NCBI GenBank assembly: GCA_008638375.1
Contig: CM018043.1
Span: 41,486,066 to 41,550,065, forward strand
Reading direction: 5' to 3'
Length of the DNA: 64,000 bases
Source: Nyssa sinensis
Taxonomy: Eukaryota; Streptophyta; Magnoliopsida; Cornales; Nyssaceae
Position 1 is the stretch's first letter. Each line of letters starts with the position of its first letter. Both the position numbers and the translations under genes were made by a program. The notes under the pieces are model-generated. The model was not told the DNA's origin and ran no database searches. It saw only the letters and a program-made list of their open reading frames with translations. Positions 23,721 through 35,201 of this stretch are shown here, one piece after another.

Positions 23721-25154
23721 TAAGCATTATCATTAATTTTCTCAAGGATTTGGAAAGGTCCATCTCCTTGAGGATGCAATTTAGTTTTTCTATGGGCTGG
23801 GAATCTTTTTTTGCGCATGTGAACCCAAACCCAATCTCCAGGTTTGAAGATGACACGCCTGCAATTTGAAGTCGTACCCTTTCATGAATTGACTTCACCA
23901 ATTTGACCTTCTTGTGTCCATCCAAACTACTTCTATCATCAATAGGTAAAGGCATCAAATTTAAAGGAGCAAGTGGATCAAAACCATAAACAATTTCAAA
24001 GGGAGAATAAGAAGTAATAGTATGCATAGTCATATTATATGCAAACTCTATAAATGGCAAACAGTCCTCCCAAGTTTTTAAATTCTTTTGAATAAAACTG
24101 CTTAGGAGTTGAGTTAGAGTCCTGTTGACTACTTCAGTCTGTCTGTTAGTCTATGGATGACAAGTAGTGGAAAATAAAAGTTTGGTACCTAATTTTCCCC
24201 ACAAAACCTTCCAAAAGTAGCTTAGGAACTTAACATCCCTATCAGAAACAATATTCCTAGGTATACCATGGAGTCGCACTATTTCCTTGAAAAACAAATT
24301 AGCTATGTTTGTGGCATCATCTGTTATATGGCATGGAATGGAATGTGCCATTTTACTAAATCTGTCCACTACCACAAAAATAGAAACTCTACCCTTTTTT
24401 GTCCTAAGCAGCCCCAAAACAAAGTCCATAGATATGTCTACCTATGGCTCAATAGGAATGGGTAAGGGTGTATACAAACCATGTGGTAAAACCTTAGATT
24501 TGGCCTTTCTACATGTAATGCACCTACCACATATTCGAGTGACGTCTCATCTCATCTTAGGCCAAAAGAAATGTTCATGTAAAATTTCTAAGGTTTTCCT
24601 GACACCAAAGTGCCCCATAAATCCTCCACCATGTGCCTCACGCACCAATAATTCATGCATTGAACAATTTGGCACACACAATTTTCTTTCTTTAAACAAA
24701 TAACCATCATGCTTGTAAAACTTACCAAATGCTGCTTTATCACACCTCATATACACATCAGAAAAATCAGCGTCACTGATACATGTCTTCCACATATTCA
24801 AACCCGAGCATTTTAGCACTCATAGAAGTAAGAAGTACATACCTCTGTGATAAATCATCAGCAACAATGTTCTCCTTACTTTGCTTATAACGAATGACAT
24901 AAGGAAAGGTCTCAAGGTATTCCATCCATTTAGCATGTCTCTTATTTAATTTCCCTTGACCCTTGAGATGCTTCAATGATTCATGATCGGTGTGGATCAC
25001 AAACTCCTTAGGCCAAAGGGAGTGCTGCCATGTCTTTAGAGCGCGAACAAGAGCATAAAGTTCTTTGTCATAAGTGGGGTAATTCAGGGCCGCCCCACTT
25101 AGCTTCTCGCTAAAAACGGCAATGGGTTGCCTATCCTGCATCAAAACGGCTCCA
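23721..25154 (-). pseudogene. pol: Gypsy pol: RNase H and integrase, minus strand
   Basis: From 25154 downward come part of RNase H ([40 protein letters not shown]), the integrase HHCC zinc-binding domain (HEAHGG-type block GGGFMGHFGVRKTLEILHEH), and the integrase core ([26 protein letters not shown], and a C-terminal PFIEFAYNMTMH block). Stops interrupt the frame (for example near 24150, 24440 and 24550). RT and everything N-terminal are missing because the copy stops at 25154 and meets an opposite-strand Gypsy copy. It continues into 17837-18176 beyond the LINE. Confidence 0.88.
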
Positions 25155-28100
25155 AGGAGGAGGTGGCTAACTCATTCTTTGTTTTGTAAGCCATGCAACA
25201 ACAGTTTGAACGGTTAAATTTGGTGATGGGGGAGATGAGGGATAGGATGGATCAACAAGATGTCGTAATTAGAAATCTGCAAGGTGGGTAAGATAGGACG
25301 AGACGTGAGCCTTTCATTGAAAATGAGTATGAGAACGACGAAGATGATGAGGCTGAGGAAGACATAGCATCTGAAGTTGGAATGGGTGAAACGGGCAGAC
25401 CTAAAGGAGATAGGCATGGAAGAGGACATAGGAGAAATCTAAGGGGGCAGGATGGGGTGGATAGGAACCTTGGGAGCATCAAAGTGAAAATACAATCTTT
25501 CCAAGGTAGGAATGACGCTGAAGCATATTTAGAGTAGGAGAAGAAAATAGAGTTGATTTTTTATTGTGACAACTATTCAGAAGAGAAGAAGGCGAAACTA
25601 GCGGTAATTGAATTCACTAATTATGCAATTATTTGGTGGGATCAATTGGTGACCAATAGGAAGAGGAATTATGAGAGACCTATAGAAACATGGGCAGAGT
25701 TGAAAACTCTCATGAGGCAAAGATTTGTACCTGGCCACTACTATAGAGATCTCTACCAAAAATTACAAAACCTTACACAAGGGACTAGAAGTGTAGAGGA
25801 TTACTATAAGGAGATGGGGGTGGCTATGATTTGGGCTAATGTAGAGGAGGATCGGGAGGCCACAATTGCCAGATTTTTAAGTGGTCTGAATAGAGACATA
25901 ACCAATGTAGTTGAGTTGCAACATTATGTGAAGGTAGAAGACATGGTGCACATGGCCATGAAGATGGAGAGGCAGTTTAAAGAGAAAGGGGGCAGCAAGG
26001 TATACTTTAGTTGCTGGCACTCCCTAGATATCAAATTGGGATAGAAATGATCGAACTATGGCAAAGGGAAAGGCCGAACCACCTAAGGGACAAGATCAGG
26101 GAACTAGCAAGAACAAACCCAAGGTAGATTTCCAACCTTCAAGGAATAGAGATATTAAATGTTTTAAATGTTTTGGTTTTGGGCACATCGTGTCTCAATG
26201 TCCAAACAAGCAGGTGATGGTTATGCGTGACAATGGGGAGGTGATGACTAAAAGTGAGGATCATGGTGATGAGATGCCCGAGTTGGTTGATGCTAGTGAT
26301 GATGATGGAGTGGAATACCCTGTAGAAGGTGAGTCTCTTGTTGCCAAGCGTGCTCTCAATACCCAAATTAAGGTAGATGATATGGAGCAACAGAGAGGGA
26401 ACATATTTCATACTAGATGTTATGTAAAGAACAAGGTGTATAGTATGATTATAGCTGGGGGAAGTTGCACCAATGTAGCTAGTACCACCCTAGTTGAAAA
26501 GTTAAGCTTACCTTTACTGAAGCATCCTAGACCTTATAAGTTGCAGTGCTTGAATGAATGTGGGGAGGTCAAAGTCAATAAACAGGTTTTGGTGGCTTTT
26601 ACCATTGGGAGGTATAGTGATGAGGTGCTTTGTGATGTAGTTCCTATGCATGCTGGCCATATTTTTTTAGGGAGGCTGTGGCAGTATGATAGGAAGGTAA
26701 TTCATGACGGGTTTAGGAACAAATACAACTTTGTAAAAGATGGAAAAACAGTCAAGCTTGCTCATTTAACCCCAAGCTGAAAAGTGAGATTGAGTAAAAA
26801 ATAAAGGGTGAGACTGAAACCTCAAGAAAAAAAGAGAGTGAAGAAAAATAGAGAGGTGGCTGAGAATAAAGAAAAGAGAGTGGAGCCACGAGAGAAAAAA
26901 GAAAGAGAACCTGCAAAGAGAAAGAAAGAGACAAAGATGAGTCTTTATGCAAAGGAGAGTGAGGTTAAGAGGGCCTTCTTTGCAGATAAGCCTATGATTG
27001 TTCTTTTTTTACAAAGAATCTTATTTTAATCTTGATGAAACTAACCAATCTCTTCCTAGTGTGGCTATTTCTTTGTGGCAGGAGTTTGAGGATGTATTTC
27101 CAGAGGAGATGCTGAGTGGGTTACCGCCTATTAGAGGCATTGAACATCAAATTGATTTCATACCTGGAGCCGTTACTCCAAACCGCCCAGCCTATAGGAG
27201 TAATCTCGAGGAGACAAAGGAACTTCAAAGACAAGTTAAAGATTTGATGGGCAAGGGGTCCGTGAGAGAGAGCATGAGCCCATGTGCAGTACTAGTGCTA
27301 CTAGTGCCAAAGAAGGATAGGACTTGGGGGATATGCGTTGATTGCAGAGCGGTCAACAATATTACGGTAAAGTATCGTCATCCCATTCCTAGCTTAAATG
27401 ATATGCTTGATGAATTGCATGGCTCATGTATTTTCAGTAAAATAGATTGTAAAAGTGGATACCATCAAATTAGAATGAAAGAGGGAGAAGAATGAAAAAC
27501 TGCATTTAAGACTAAATATGGACTTTATGAATGGTTGGTTATGCCATTCGGACTTACAAATGCGCCTAGTACTTTCATGAGATTAATTAACCATGTATTA
27601 CGTGCATTCCTAGGCAAATTTGTAGTCGTGTACTTTGATGATATCCTAGTGTATAGTAAGAACTTAGATGAGCATATTGAGCATTTGAGATGTGTGTTCG
27701 ATGTGTTGAGATGTGAAAATTTGTATGCTAATTTTAAGAAATGTACCTTTTGTATGGAAAAAATTGTTTTTCTTGGTTATGTTGTTAGTACAAAAGGTAT
27801 TGAGGTAGATGAAGAGATGGTCAAGGCCATCAAGGAGTGGCCAGTGCCTAAAGGCATCACTGAGGTAAGAAGCTTTCATGGTTTAGCTAGTTTTTATAGG
27901 CGTTTTGTTAAGGATTTTAGCATCATTGCTGCACCACTCACTGATATAGTTAAAAAGAATGTTGGATTACATTGGGGGAGTGAACAAGTGAATGCATTTG
28001 CTATTATTAAAGAAAGATTATGTTCTGCACCTGTGTTAGCATTACCTAATTTTAACAAAACTTTTGAGATTGAATGTGATGCCTCAAGAATAGGAATTGG

Positions 28101-28454
28101 AGCGTTTTTGATGCAAGATAGGCGACCCATCGCCTTTTTTAGTGAGAAGCTAAGTGGGGCGGCCCTGAATTACCCCACTTATGACAAAGAACTTTATGCT
28201 CTTGTTCACGCTTTAGAGACGTGGCAGCACTACCTTTGGCCTAAGGAGTTTGTGATCCACACCGATATCGAGACCTTTCCTTATGTCATCCGTTGCAAGC
28301 AAGGTAAGGAGAACATTGTTGACGATGCTTTATCACGGAGGAGTAGCTGGGATGGACACAGGAAGGCCGAATTGGTGAAGTCAATTCATGAAAGGGTGTG
28401 GCTTCAAATTGCACAAAAGAATGAAAAGTTTGCTTCCCAAGCCAATAAAGGGCG
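25155..28454 (+). pseudogene. pol: Gypsy gag-pol (gag, protease, RT, RNase H), plus strand, broken
   Basis: Gag begins near 25166 without an LTR, PBS or start. Its capsid-like part is open at 25553-26044 (RFVPGHYYRDLYQKLQNLTQG). A CCHC knuckle, CFKCFGFGHIVSQC, lies near 26158. The protease reads AGGSCTNVAS where DGGSCTN-type sequences are usual, so the catalytic Asp appears lost. RT spans 26998-27860 with YFDDILVYS near 27631. A TGA at 27493-27495 replaces an expected Trp. RNase H is present to the HTD motif, then a deletion joins it to LETFPYV. After ALSRR another deletion removes the integrase core and resumes near its C-terminal linker. Pol continues at 35202 after a LINE insertion. Confidence 0.88.
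28447..28454 (+). repeat. Target site duplication, left copy (AAAGGGCG)
   Basis: AAAGGGCG at 28447-28454 is repeated after the LINE poly(A) tail at 35202-35209. Joining the two flanks restores the Gypsy pol sequence. Confidence 0.85.
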
Positions 28455-28465
28455 TTCGCCCCTGG

Positions 28466-28525
28466 CATTACTCTTGACTTGATGAAATGGCTAACCATTA
28501 CTCTTGACTTGATGAAATGGCTTCT
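28466..28525 (+). repeat. Two 30 bp tandem repeats at the LINE 5' end
   Basis: A 27 bp core (CATTACTCTTGACTTG... to ...GGCT) occurs at 28466-28492 and 28496-28522, with a period of 30. It lies just inside the 5' end and could be the remnant of a monomeric promoter-type 5' UTR. Confidence 0.85.
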
Positions 28526-28583
28526 AGAGAGAAGGGAGAGCTTCTCTCTCTAGTTTTTTCATAACCATTGTTGGTTTCTTGCG

Positions 28584-31343
28584 ATGGCTTCCACTGATGT
28601 ATCTCATTCCATTCATGCAAAGGAACCAAGCCCATCAGATCCAATGGCTTCCCTTGAAGCTTCCATTCACGATAAGAAAACAAGTTCAGCTCCTAAGGCC
28701 ACAAGTTCAGATCCTATCCTACATGCTCCTTCTCTTCTTAGCTATCCCATTTCTGGTTTCTGTCCTGGTGCAAATGTGGACCGTATTGGTATCGATGAAG
28801 CCACCGTTAGAGCTCAAGTTGCAGAAAATGAACGTCAATGGCAGCAAGGACCATCTCATGATATCCTTGCTTCAGCCACTGGATTATCCAAGGTTCCTGC
28901 TACCACTAAGTCGCCTGAAAATCCGTCTCCGGCTCTGTCCTGGGCTGATGGCGTAGAGCATGGGGATTTTATCCCTCAGGTTGCTCTTGATCTAGAAAGG
29001 GAATATGGAGGCTTCTCAACTGATGTTTCTTTCCTGCATGAATCAATTCCAGTCATCTCTAATGGCTACCAGAAACCTGGTGTCCCTGGCAATGGTGGAC
29101 GGCAGCCCCCACAAGAGACGCGTGTAGCTCACTCCTCACACAGTGAGCGTTGGAAAACTGCCCGTCCATTTTCCTCTATGTCCCATACTGCCAACGTGTC
29201 ACATTCGGAAGCAAGGAGAAATAATCCAACGGTTACAATTGATAGAGCCCCAACGGATGGAAACATCAAAGCTGATATGCCTACAGAAGCAGGTCCAAAA
29301 GGCGCTGACAGCAACCCCCATTCTAGTGCGGACAGTGTCCCCTATACTACTGAAAATAGCAGGCTGTCTCAGAGATTTTCTGTTCTCCAACAGAACACGC
29401 AACTCCCTCCTTTACACACAAATGGCTCCACTAGTGCTGATACAAGCCAAGTCAACTCCACGTGTCACGTAGCTGCTGCATCTCTCCTCATGCAAGGTGA
29501 TACTCTCGCCACAAATTCAGCTTTCAGACCTGCTATCCGATCCTTAGCTAGTGTTGCTGGCGTCCATTCAGTGGAGGTCTCGATCGGTGCTGGGGACCCC
29601 ATTACCCTACCTGCTTCAGCAGAATGCACTAGGGAGACCCACTTGATTTCCAATGGGCTTGAGCTACCGTCCACTTTAGGCATTAGAGATATCCCAAATG
29701 CATCTCCTGATGTAGTTAGCCTCGTTGCCAACCAGATTTGTGGTTCCCCACAAGGCTCGTTAGCTCTTAACCATAGCTCTATTTCCCCTTTTCACCCCCA
29801 AACACCAGTTCAATCCCAATCACCTGTTCATCAGACTGTTTTTGTCTCTCATGAGAAATTATCCCAGCCCCTTCCGCACCAGTCTTGTACTTCACAGCCA
29901 GGCCCCGCATGGTCCTCCCTTTTCCAACCTCAGGCCCCTACTAAAAAATTCATTTTGGAATACCAGCAGCCCCAAATTGAAGGGAATCGAATCACGGTTG
30001 AACCTCCCCAAGAGGTCATTCGTGCAGGAGTTCAAAGCTGGGAAAATACATTAGTGGGTTACTTTCTCGATCGAAAAATGCCATACCTATGGGTCAAAAG
30101 GGTTGCTGAAAAATTATGGAGTAAAGATGGTCTATATGAAGTTCTAACTAATGGCAATGGGTTTTTCTTCTTTAAATTTGACTCATTGCAGGCTATCACT
30201 AACATTCTTGAAGGTGGCCTTTGGCATTTTTCTGGGCGACATATCATTCTTCAAAGATGGAAGCCTGGTATGGCTTTATCTAAACAAGATGTGGCTAAAA
30301 TTCCTGTCTGGGTTAAGTTTTTCAATGTCCCTTATGAACTTTGGACAGCCCAAGGACTAAGCTATGTTGCTAGCGCAATTGGTAAACCACTATATGCAGA
30401 TTCCCATACTGAAGCTCAATCCCGAATTAGCTATGCCAGGATATGTGTTGAGGTCGATGCTACCACTGATCTTCCTGATTATTTTGATATCAAAATTCCT
30501 GATCAATCCAAATTGGAAATTCAAGTTGAATACCAGTGGCTTCCAGCCATGTGTACCCACTGTCATACCTTTGGCCATCGGCTTGCAAAATGCCCGTCTA
30601 TGAAAATTGCCGAAGGACAGCCCACTCAACCCTCTTCCCATGATGCTCACTCCAAGAACAAAAGTGAATGGAGAGTGGTCACACGCAAGGGGAAGGCCAT
30701 TCAAATTGACAATTCTCTTATCTCTAATAGAACCTCCGCTGCTGCCATTCAACCTGCAAGTCTCACTCAGGATACTGAGCGGCCAACCAATTATGATATC
30801 CAGGTGCTTAAAACAATGGAAGTCGGTGCCTCTAGCAATGCTACTCTCCTTGATAACTCAGATAGCATCTCGGCCTATGCCTCTCAGCCTGAATTCTCCA
30901 CCAAGATTAAAGATCAACAGGAATCTCCTTATACAATACAGCCCATCAATCCAATGGAGATAAGAACCACCAGTAGTGATCCTCTTCTTGATTGCCCAGC
31001 TATTCTGCCATGTGAATCTTATCAGCACCCATCTGGTCATGTTACGTCCATGCCTTCTAATCAGCCTCCTCGCCACAATGCAGGTGCTGAGTGTCCGTTG
31101 TCCCCAAATATAGCTAACTCTAGCAAGTCTCTTCCAGACAATGATAGTCCAACCGCAGCTCTCTATTCTGATTCAACAGCTTCTCCTGAATCTAATTCTT
31201 TAGCGGACAGAATCACCAAAGTTGATGAGGTTGACACTGGAAGTAATTACACTCGAAATCAGCTCAAGAAGCAAAGACGGCAGAGAAGACTTTTAAGGAA
31301 AAAAGGGACACCAGATCCCAACCCCCTCTCCTATTCTCCATGA
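28584..31343 (+). CDS. LINE ORF1 protein (DUF4283, CCHC knuckle), intact
   Basis: This is an intact 919-codon ORF1. Residues 1 to about 440 form a long Ser/Thr/Pro-rich, low-complexity region. DUF4283 follows from about 480 to 620 (ENTLVGYFLDRKMPYLW, LTNGNGFFFFKFDSLQA, IPVWVKFFNVPYELWTAQ). A CCHC knuckle, CTHCHTFGHRLAKC, lies at about 656-669. A second linker leads to a basic tail (NQLKKQRRQRRLLRKKG). Plant LINE ORF1 proteins of this kind bind RNA and form the RNP with ORF2. The start at 28584 is the first Met after a short 5' UTR and is supported by the similar start at 56286 in another copy. The stop codon overlaps the ORF2 ATG. Confidence 0.92.
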   Translation: MASTDVSHSIHAKEPSPSDPMASLEASIHDKKTSSAPKATSSDPILHAPSLLSYPISGFCPGANVDRIGIDEATVRAQVAENERQWQQGPSHDILASATGLSKVPATTKSPENPSPALSWADGVEHGDFIPQVALDLEREYGGFSTDVSFLHESIPVISNGYQKPGVPGNGGRQPPQETRVAHSSHSERWKTARPFSSMSHTANVSHSEARRNNPTVTIDRAPTDGNIKADMPTEAGPKGADSNPHSSADSVPYTTENSRLSQRFSVLQQNTQLPPLHTNGSTSADTSQVNSTCHVAAASLLMQGDTLATNSAFRPAIRSLASVAGVHSVEVSIGAGDPITLPASAECTRETHLISNGLELPSTLGIRDIPNASPDVVSLVANQICGSPQGSLALNHSSISPFHPQTPVQSQSPVHQTVFVSHEKLSQPLPHQSCTSQPGPAWSSLFQPQAPTKKFILEYQQPQIEGNRITVEPPQEVIRAGVQSWENTLVGYFLDRKMPYLWVKRVAEKLWSKDGLYEVLTNGNGFFFFKFDSLQAITNILEGGLWHFSGRHIILQRWKPGMALSKQDVAKIPVWVKFFNVPYELWTAQGLSYVASAIGKPLYADSHTEAQSRISYARICVEVDATTDLPDYFDIKIPDQSKLEIQVEYQWLPAMCTHCHTFGHRLAKCPSMKIAEGQPTQPSSHDAHSKNKSEWRVVTRKGKAIQIDNSLISNRTSAAAIQPASLTQDTERPTNYDIQVLKTMEVGASSNATLLDNSDSISAYASQPEFSTKIKDQQESPYTIQPINPMEIRTTSSDPLLDCPAILPCESYQHPSGHVTSMPSNQPPRHNAGAECPLSPNIANSSKSLPDNDSPTAALYSDSTASPESNSLADRITKVDEVDTGSNYTRNQLKKQRRQRRLLRKKGTPDPNPLSYSP

Positions 31344-34300
31344 ATTTTTGCATGTTGGAATATTCGGGGATTGAACAGCCCCTCAAAGCAGCGTGAAATC
31401 CGATCCTTTGTTCGTGATTATTCCCTTAGCTTCATTGGTATTGTTGAGACTAAAGTTAAGGCCAGTTCTAAAGATCCTATTTCTAACTCTCTCATTCCTG
31501 GATGGTCTTTTTTATATAACTAGACCCATGCTCCCTCTGGGAGGATTTGGATAGGATGGAATAATTCTATTTTGCAGATTCACTCTTCCTATGCCAATGC
31601 CCAAGTCATTCACTGCAATGCTACAGTTAGAGCCACTAATTCTCCCATTGCCATTTCTGTAATTTACGGGTCTAACTCTCCAATTCATCGAAATGACTTA
31701 TGGAGCAATATTTCTCTCCAGGCCTCCATTTCTAAGGATGTCCCATGGTTGCTGCTTGGCGATTTCAATGCAATTCGATTCCCTTATGAAAGGAAAGGTG
31801 GCAGCTTAGATTGGACTCCTGTTATGGATGATTGCAACAAATGTTTCTTGAACTCTGAGTTAGAGGACTTGCGGTTTACTGGGCAATTTTTCACCTGGTG
31901 CAATGGCCAAGCAGCCCCCCATACCATTCAAAGTAAGCTTGATAGAGCCTTAGTTAATCAAGAATGGCTCTCTTATTTTCCTTCTGCGGAGGCTGAATTC
32001 CTCCCCCTGGATTATCTGATCACTCCCCAGTTATAGTTAGATCCGGTATTCCTCTGAAAAAAGGCAAGTGCCCTTTTAAATTCTTCAATTTTTGGGCTGA
32101 TGATGATGATTTTCTTCCCACCATTGAACGGGCATGGAACTCTACTATTCAGGGCACAGCTATGTTCATCTGCTGCCAGAAACTAAAGAAAGTTAAGTTT
32201 TCCCTTAAGGATTTCAACCAAAAGAAATTCAAGAACATCTCCTTAAGAGCCCAAGAAGCTCGCTCTAAGCTTCATGACATCCAAATTCTTCTCAAGCAGA
32301 ATCCAGGGTCTAGTGGGCTCATCCAGGAGGAAAAAGAAACTCGCCACCTTTATTATTCTATCCTCTCCAGTGAGGAGAGCCTTGCCAAGCAAAATCTCAT
32401 GTTCAATGGCTTTCCGAGGGTGATCAAAACACTTCCTTCTTCTTCAAATCAGTGAATAGTAGAAGAAATCGTAATAAGATTGTCAGTCTACTTGATGCTT
32501 CTGGTAATCGAATTGAGGACACTAAGGAGATCAAGAATACCATTGTCAACTATTATCATGATCTCCTCGACAATGCGAGTACTATACCCTACCATGGGAA
32601 GCAAGCTCTTGCTGGATTTATTTCAAAGCGCCTGCCTAATGACTCCCTCCCCGCCCTCCAATGTCCAGTCTCTGAAACTGAAATCCAAGAAGCTCTATTC
32701 AGTCTCCACCCTAATAAAGCTCCAGGCCCGGATGGTTTCAATGGTTTTTTCTTTCAAAAAACTTGGAGTATTGTTAAGACCGAGGTCATCGCTGCTATTT
32801 CTGAATTTTTCTCTTCCAGATCCATTCTTAAAGAGATCAATTCCACTGCCATTGCCCTTATTCCCAAGGTTCTTAATCCCTCATCCCTCCATGACTATCG
32901 GCCGATATCCTGTTGTAACACTCTCTACAAGGCCATCTCCAAAATTCTTGCCAACCGGCTCAAGAGTGTTCTCCCTAGTCTTATTGACCCGGCTCAATCT
33001 GCTTTTGTTCATGGGAGGAAGATTAGTGACAATATCCTTCTTGCCCAAGAACTCATGCACAATTACCACAAGAATTCAGGCTCTCCGCGTTGTACTATGA
33101 AAGTTGATCTTAAGAAGGCCTTTGATTCGGTGCGCTGGGAGTTTCTTATTGATACTATGAGCATCATGGGTTTTCCCCAGGTTTTTATTGATTGGATTCA
33201 ATGCTGCGTCTCTACGGCCCGTTACTCAGTTGCTATTAATGGTGAGCTTGAAGGTTTCTTCCATGGAGCCAAAGGGTTAAGACAGGGTGACCCTCTATCC
33301 CCCTACCTTTTTGTGCTTGCCATGGATGTGCTCTCTTTAATTCTTCACCAGAAATCAGCTGTTCCTCAATTCAAGTATCATTGGCGATGCCATAAAACCA
33401 AGCTTACTCATCTCTGCTTTGCTGATGATATTATGCTCTTCTGTCATGGTGATCTCCTTTCAGCTTCTATTCTCAAGGACGGACTTGACACATTTGCTAC
33501 ATTTTCTGGCCTCCTCAACAATGCCTCCAAAAGCAACATCTTCCTATCGGGAGTGGATTGCACCCTCAGGCATGGTATCATGGAGCATATTGGTTTCCCT
33601 GAAGGATCCCTCCCTATCCGTTACCTTGGTGTCCCTCTGACTTCCACCAAGCTGAAAGCCCAGGATTGCAAATCATTGGTTCAATGTATCATTGGGAAAA
33701 TCTCCCATTGGGCTACCAAATCCCTCTCTTATGCTGGACGACTCCAACTTATCAAATCAGTGCTGTTTAGCATTCAAGTTTACTGGTCCTCCCATTTCAT
33801 TCTTCCCAAGAAAGTGGTTAACCAAATTGAGCAAGCAATGAGGTCATTCCTTTGGAGTGGTAATCACCTCATCTCTTCCGGTTCGAAAGTTGCATGGGAT
33901 GATATAACATGTCCCAGAAATGAAGGGGGTCTTGGAATTAAGAAACTCTCTGATTGGAATAAAGCTGCTTTGGGGAAGCTTATATGGGCCATGTTCCAAA
34001 ATCCCTCTCACTCCCCTTGGGTTACTTGGATTCGTCGTAATTTGCTGAAAGGCAAGAACTTCTGGGAAGTCAAGTGTCCCCAATCTTGCTCTTGGACTTG
34101 GAGGAAAATGCTTCAGTTCCGATCTTTGTTCAAATCTAGCAACAAAATGTCTATTGGTAATGGCCTCTTTGCCTCTCTTTGGTTTGATTACTGGCTCCCA
34201 AATGGTTCCATTATTGACAATATGGGGGATAGAGTTATCTATGATTCGGGTCTGGGGAGACAGGCTAAAGTTAGCTCCATCATCTTGGATCACCATTGGA

Positions 34301-34997
34301 ACTGGCCCATAGCTAACTCTCCTCATTTACTTGAACTCAAGAATGGTATGCCCTCCAACCTTCATCCATTCCCCCAACGGGATGACAAGGCCATTTGGTT
34401 ACACTCCCCCGATGAGGACTTCTCCATCACCTCAGCTTGGGATCTTCTACGCTGCCGTAAACCCCTGGTCCATTGGTGGAAGCTTGTCTGGCACCCTAAA
34501 GCACTACCCAGGGCTGGGTTTATTCTTTGGATGGCCATCCGGATTAGCCTTAATACCAAGGACCGTCTCTTCTTCTCCCAGCTTGGCATTGATTCCAAAT
34601 GTCTTCTTTGTATGTGCGAGGCAGAGAGCCACAATCACTTGTTCTTCTCTTGCTCCTTCTCGTCCATCATATGGTCTTATTTGCTATCTTTATGTGGGCT
34701 CCAATGCCCCTCAGGTGACTGGCAGCAGATTGTTCTTTGGGCTAGCAATACCTTTAAGGGCAAGGCATTCTTTTCTACTCTAGGCAAGCTTACTCTCGCA
34801 TGCACAGTATATACCATTTGGAGAGAACGGAATAGTAGATTGTTCACCACTTTAAAAAAACCTCCCTAGGCTATCATTGCTCAAGCTCAGGATATGATCC
34901 GTGGCAGGCTTGCTACCTCAAAAGGGATCGCAAACACTGTCTCCAACAGACTTCTTCAAAGCAATTGGTCTCTCCCTACTACCATTTTTAATATGTA
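31340..34997 (+). pseudogene. LINE ORF2 (endonuclease, RT, zf-RVT), multiple lesions
   Basis: ORF2 starts at ATG 31340, overlapping the ORF1 TGA. An extra T in the run near 31345 shifts the frame at once. A TAG near 31522, a frame change near 32008 and another near 32395 follow. From 32452 to 34869 the frame is open for 805 codons with NKAPGPDGF, KKAFDSVRWEF, GLRQGDPLSPYLF and CFADDIMLFCHGD, then a zf-RVT domain (CLLCMCEAESHNHLFFSC). A TAG at 34867-34869 removes the last 43 or so residues. The EN motifs LLGDFNAIRFPYERKGG are readable at 31572-32036. No RNase H follows zf-RVT. Confidence 0.9.
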
Positions 34998-35201
34998 ATG
35001 CTCTTAGTGTTGTATGTCTTTGAGGGTATGCCCTCTTGCACTTGTATTTCTTTGGTTTAGTTCTTGTTGCTTTGGGGTGGGAGTTCTTCTGCCTGTAGTA
35101 GTCCTTCCCTCCCTTAGCTTGTTCGAGGGTATGCCCTCTTGATTTTGTACCATTTTCTCTCTTCTTTTATAAATTTATTTACTTACCAAAAAAAAAAAAA
35201 A

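Larger units (their letters stand above)
28455..35201 (+). mobile_element. Full-length L1-type LINE (6.75 kb) with TSD
   Basis: This is the most complete LINE in the window: a 5' UTR with two 30 bp repeats, ORF1 (28584-31343), ORF2 (31340-34997 with lesions), a 3' UTR with GAGGGTATGCCCTCTT motifs, and a poly(A) tail ending about 35204. It is flanked by AAAGGGCG on both sides. It interrupts Gypsy pol on the same strand. ORF1 is fully open. ORF2 has a frameshift at its start and several other lesions, so the copy cannot mobilise itself. Confidence 0.95.

Noticed and set aside
26800..26990. Separate Lys/Glu-rich gene between protease and RT
   Set aside because: A charged spacer between protease and RT is normal in this Gypsy group. 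It is part of the broken polyprotein.
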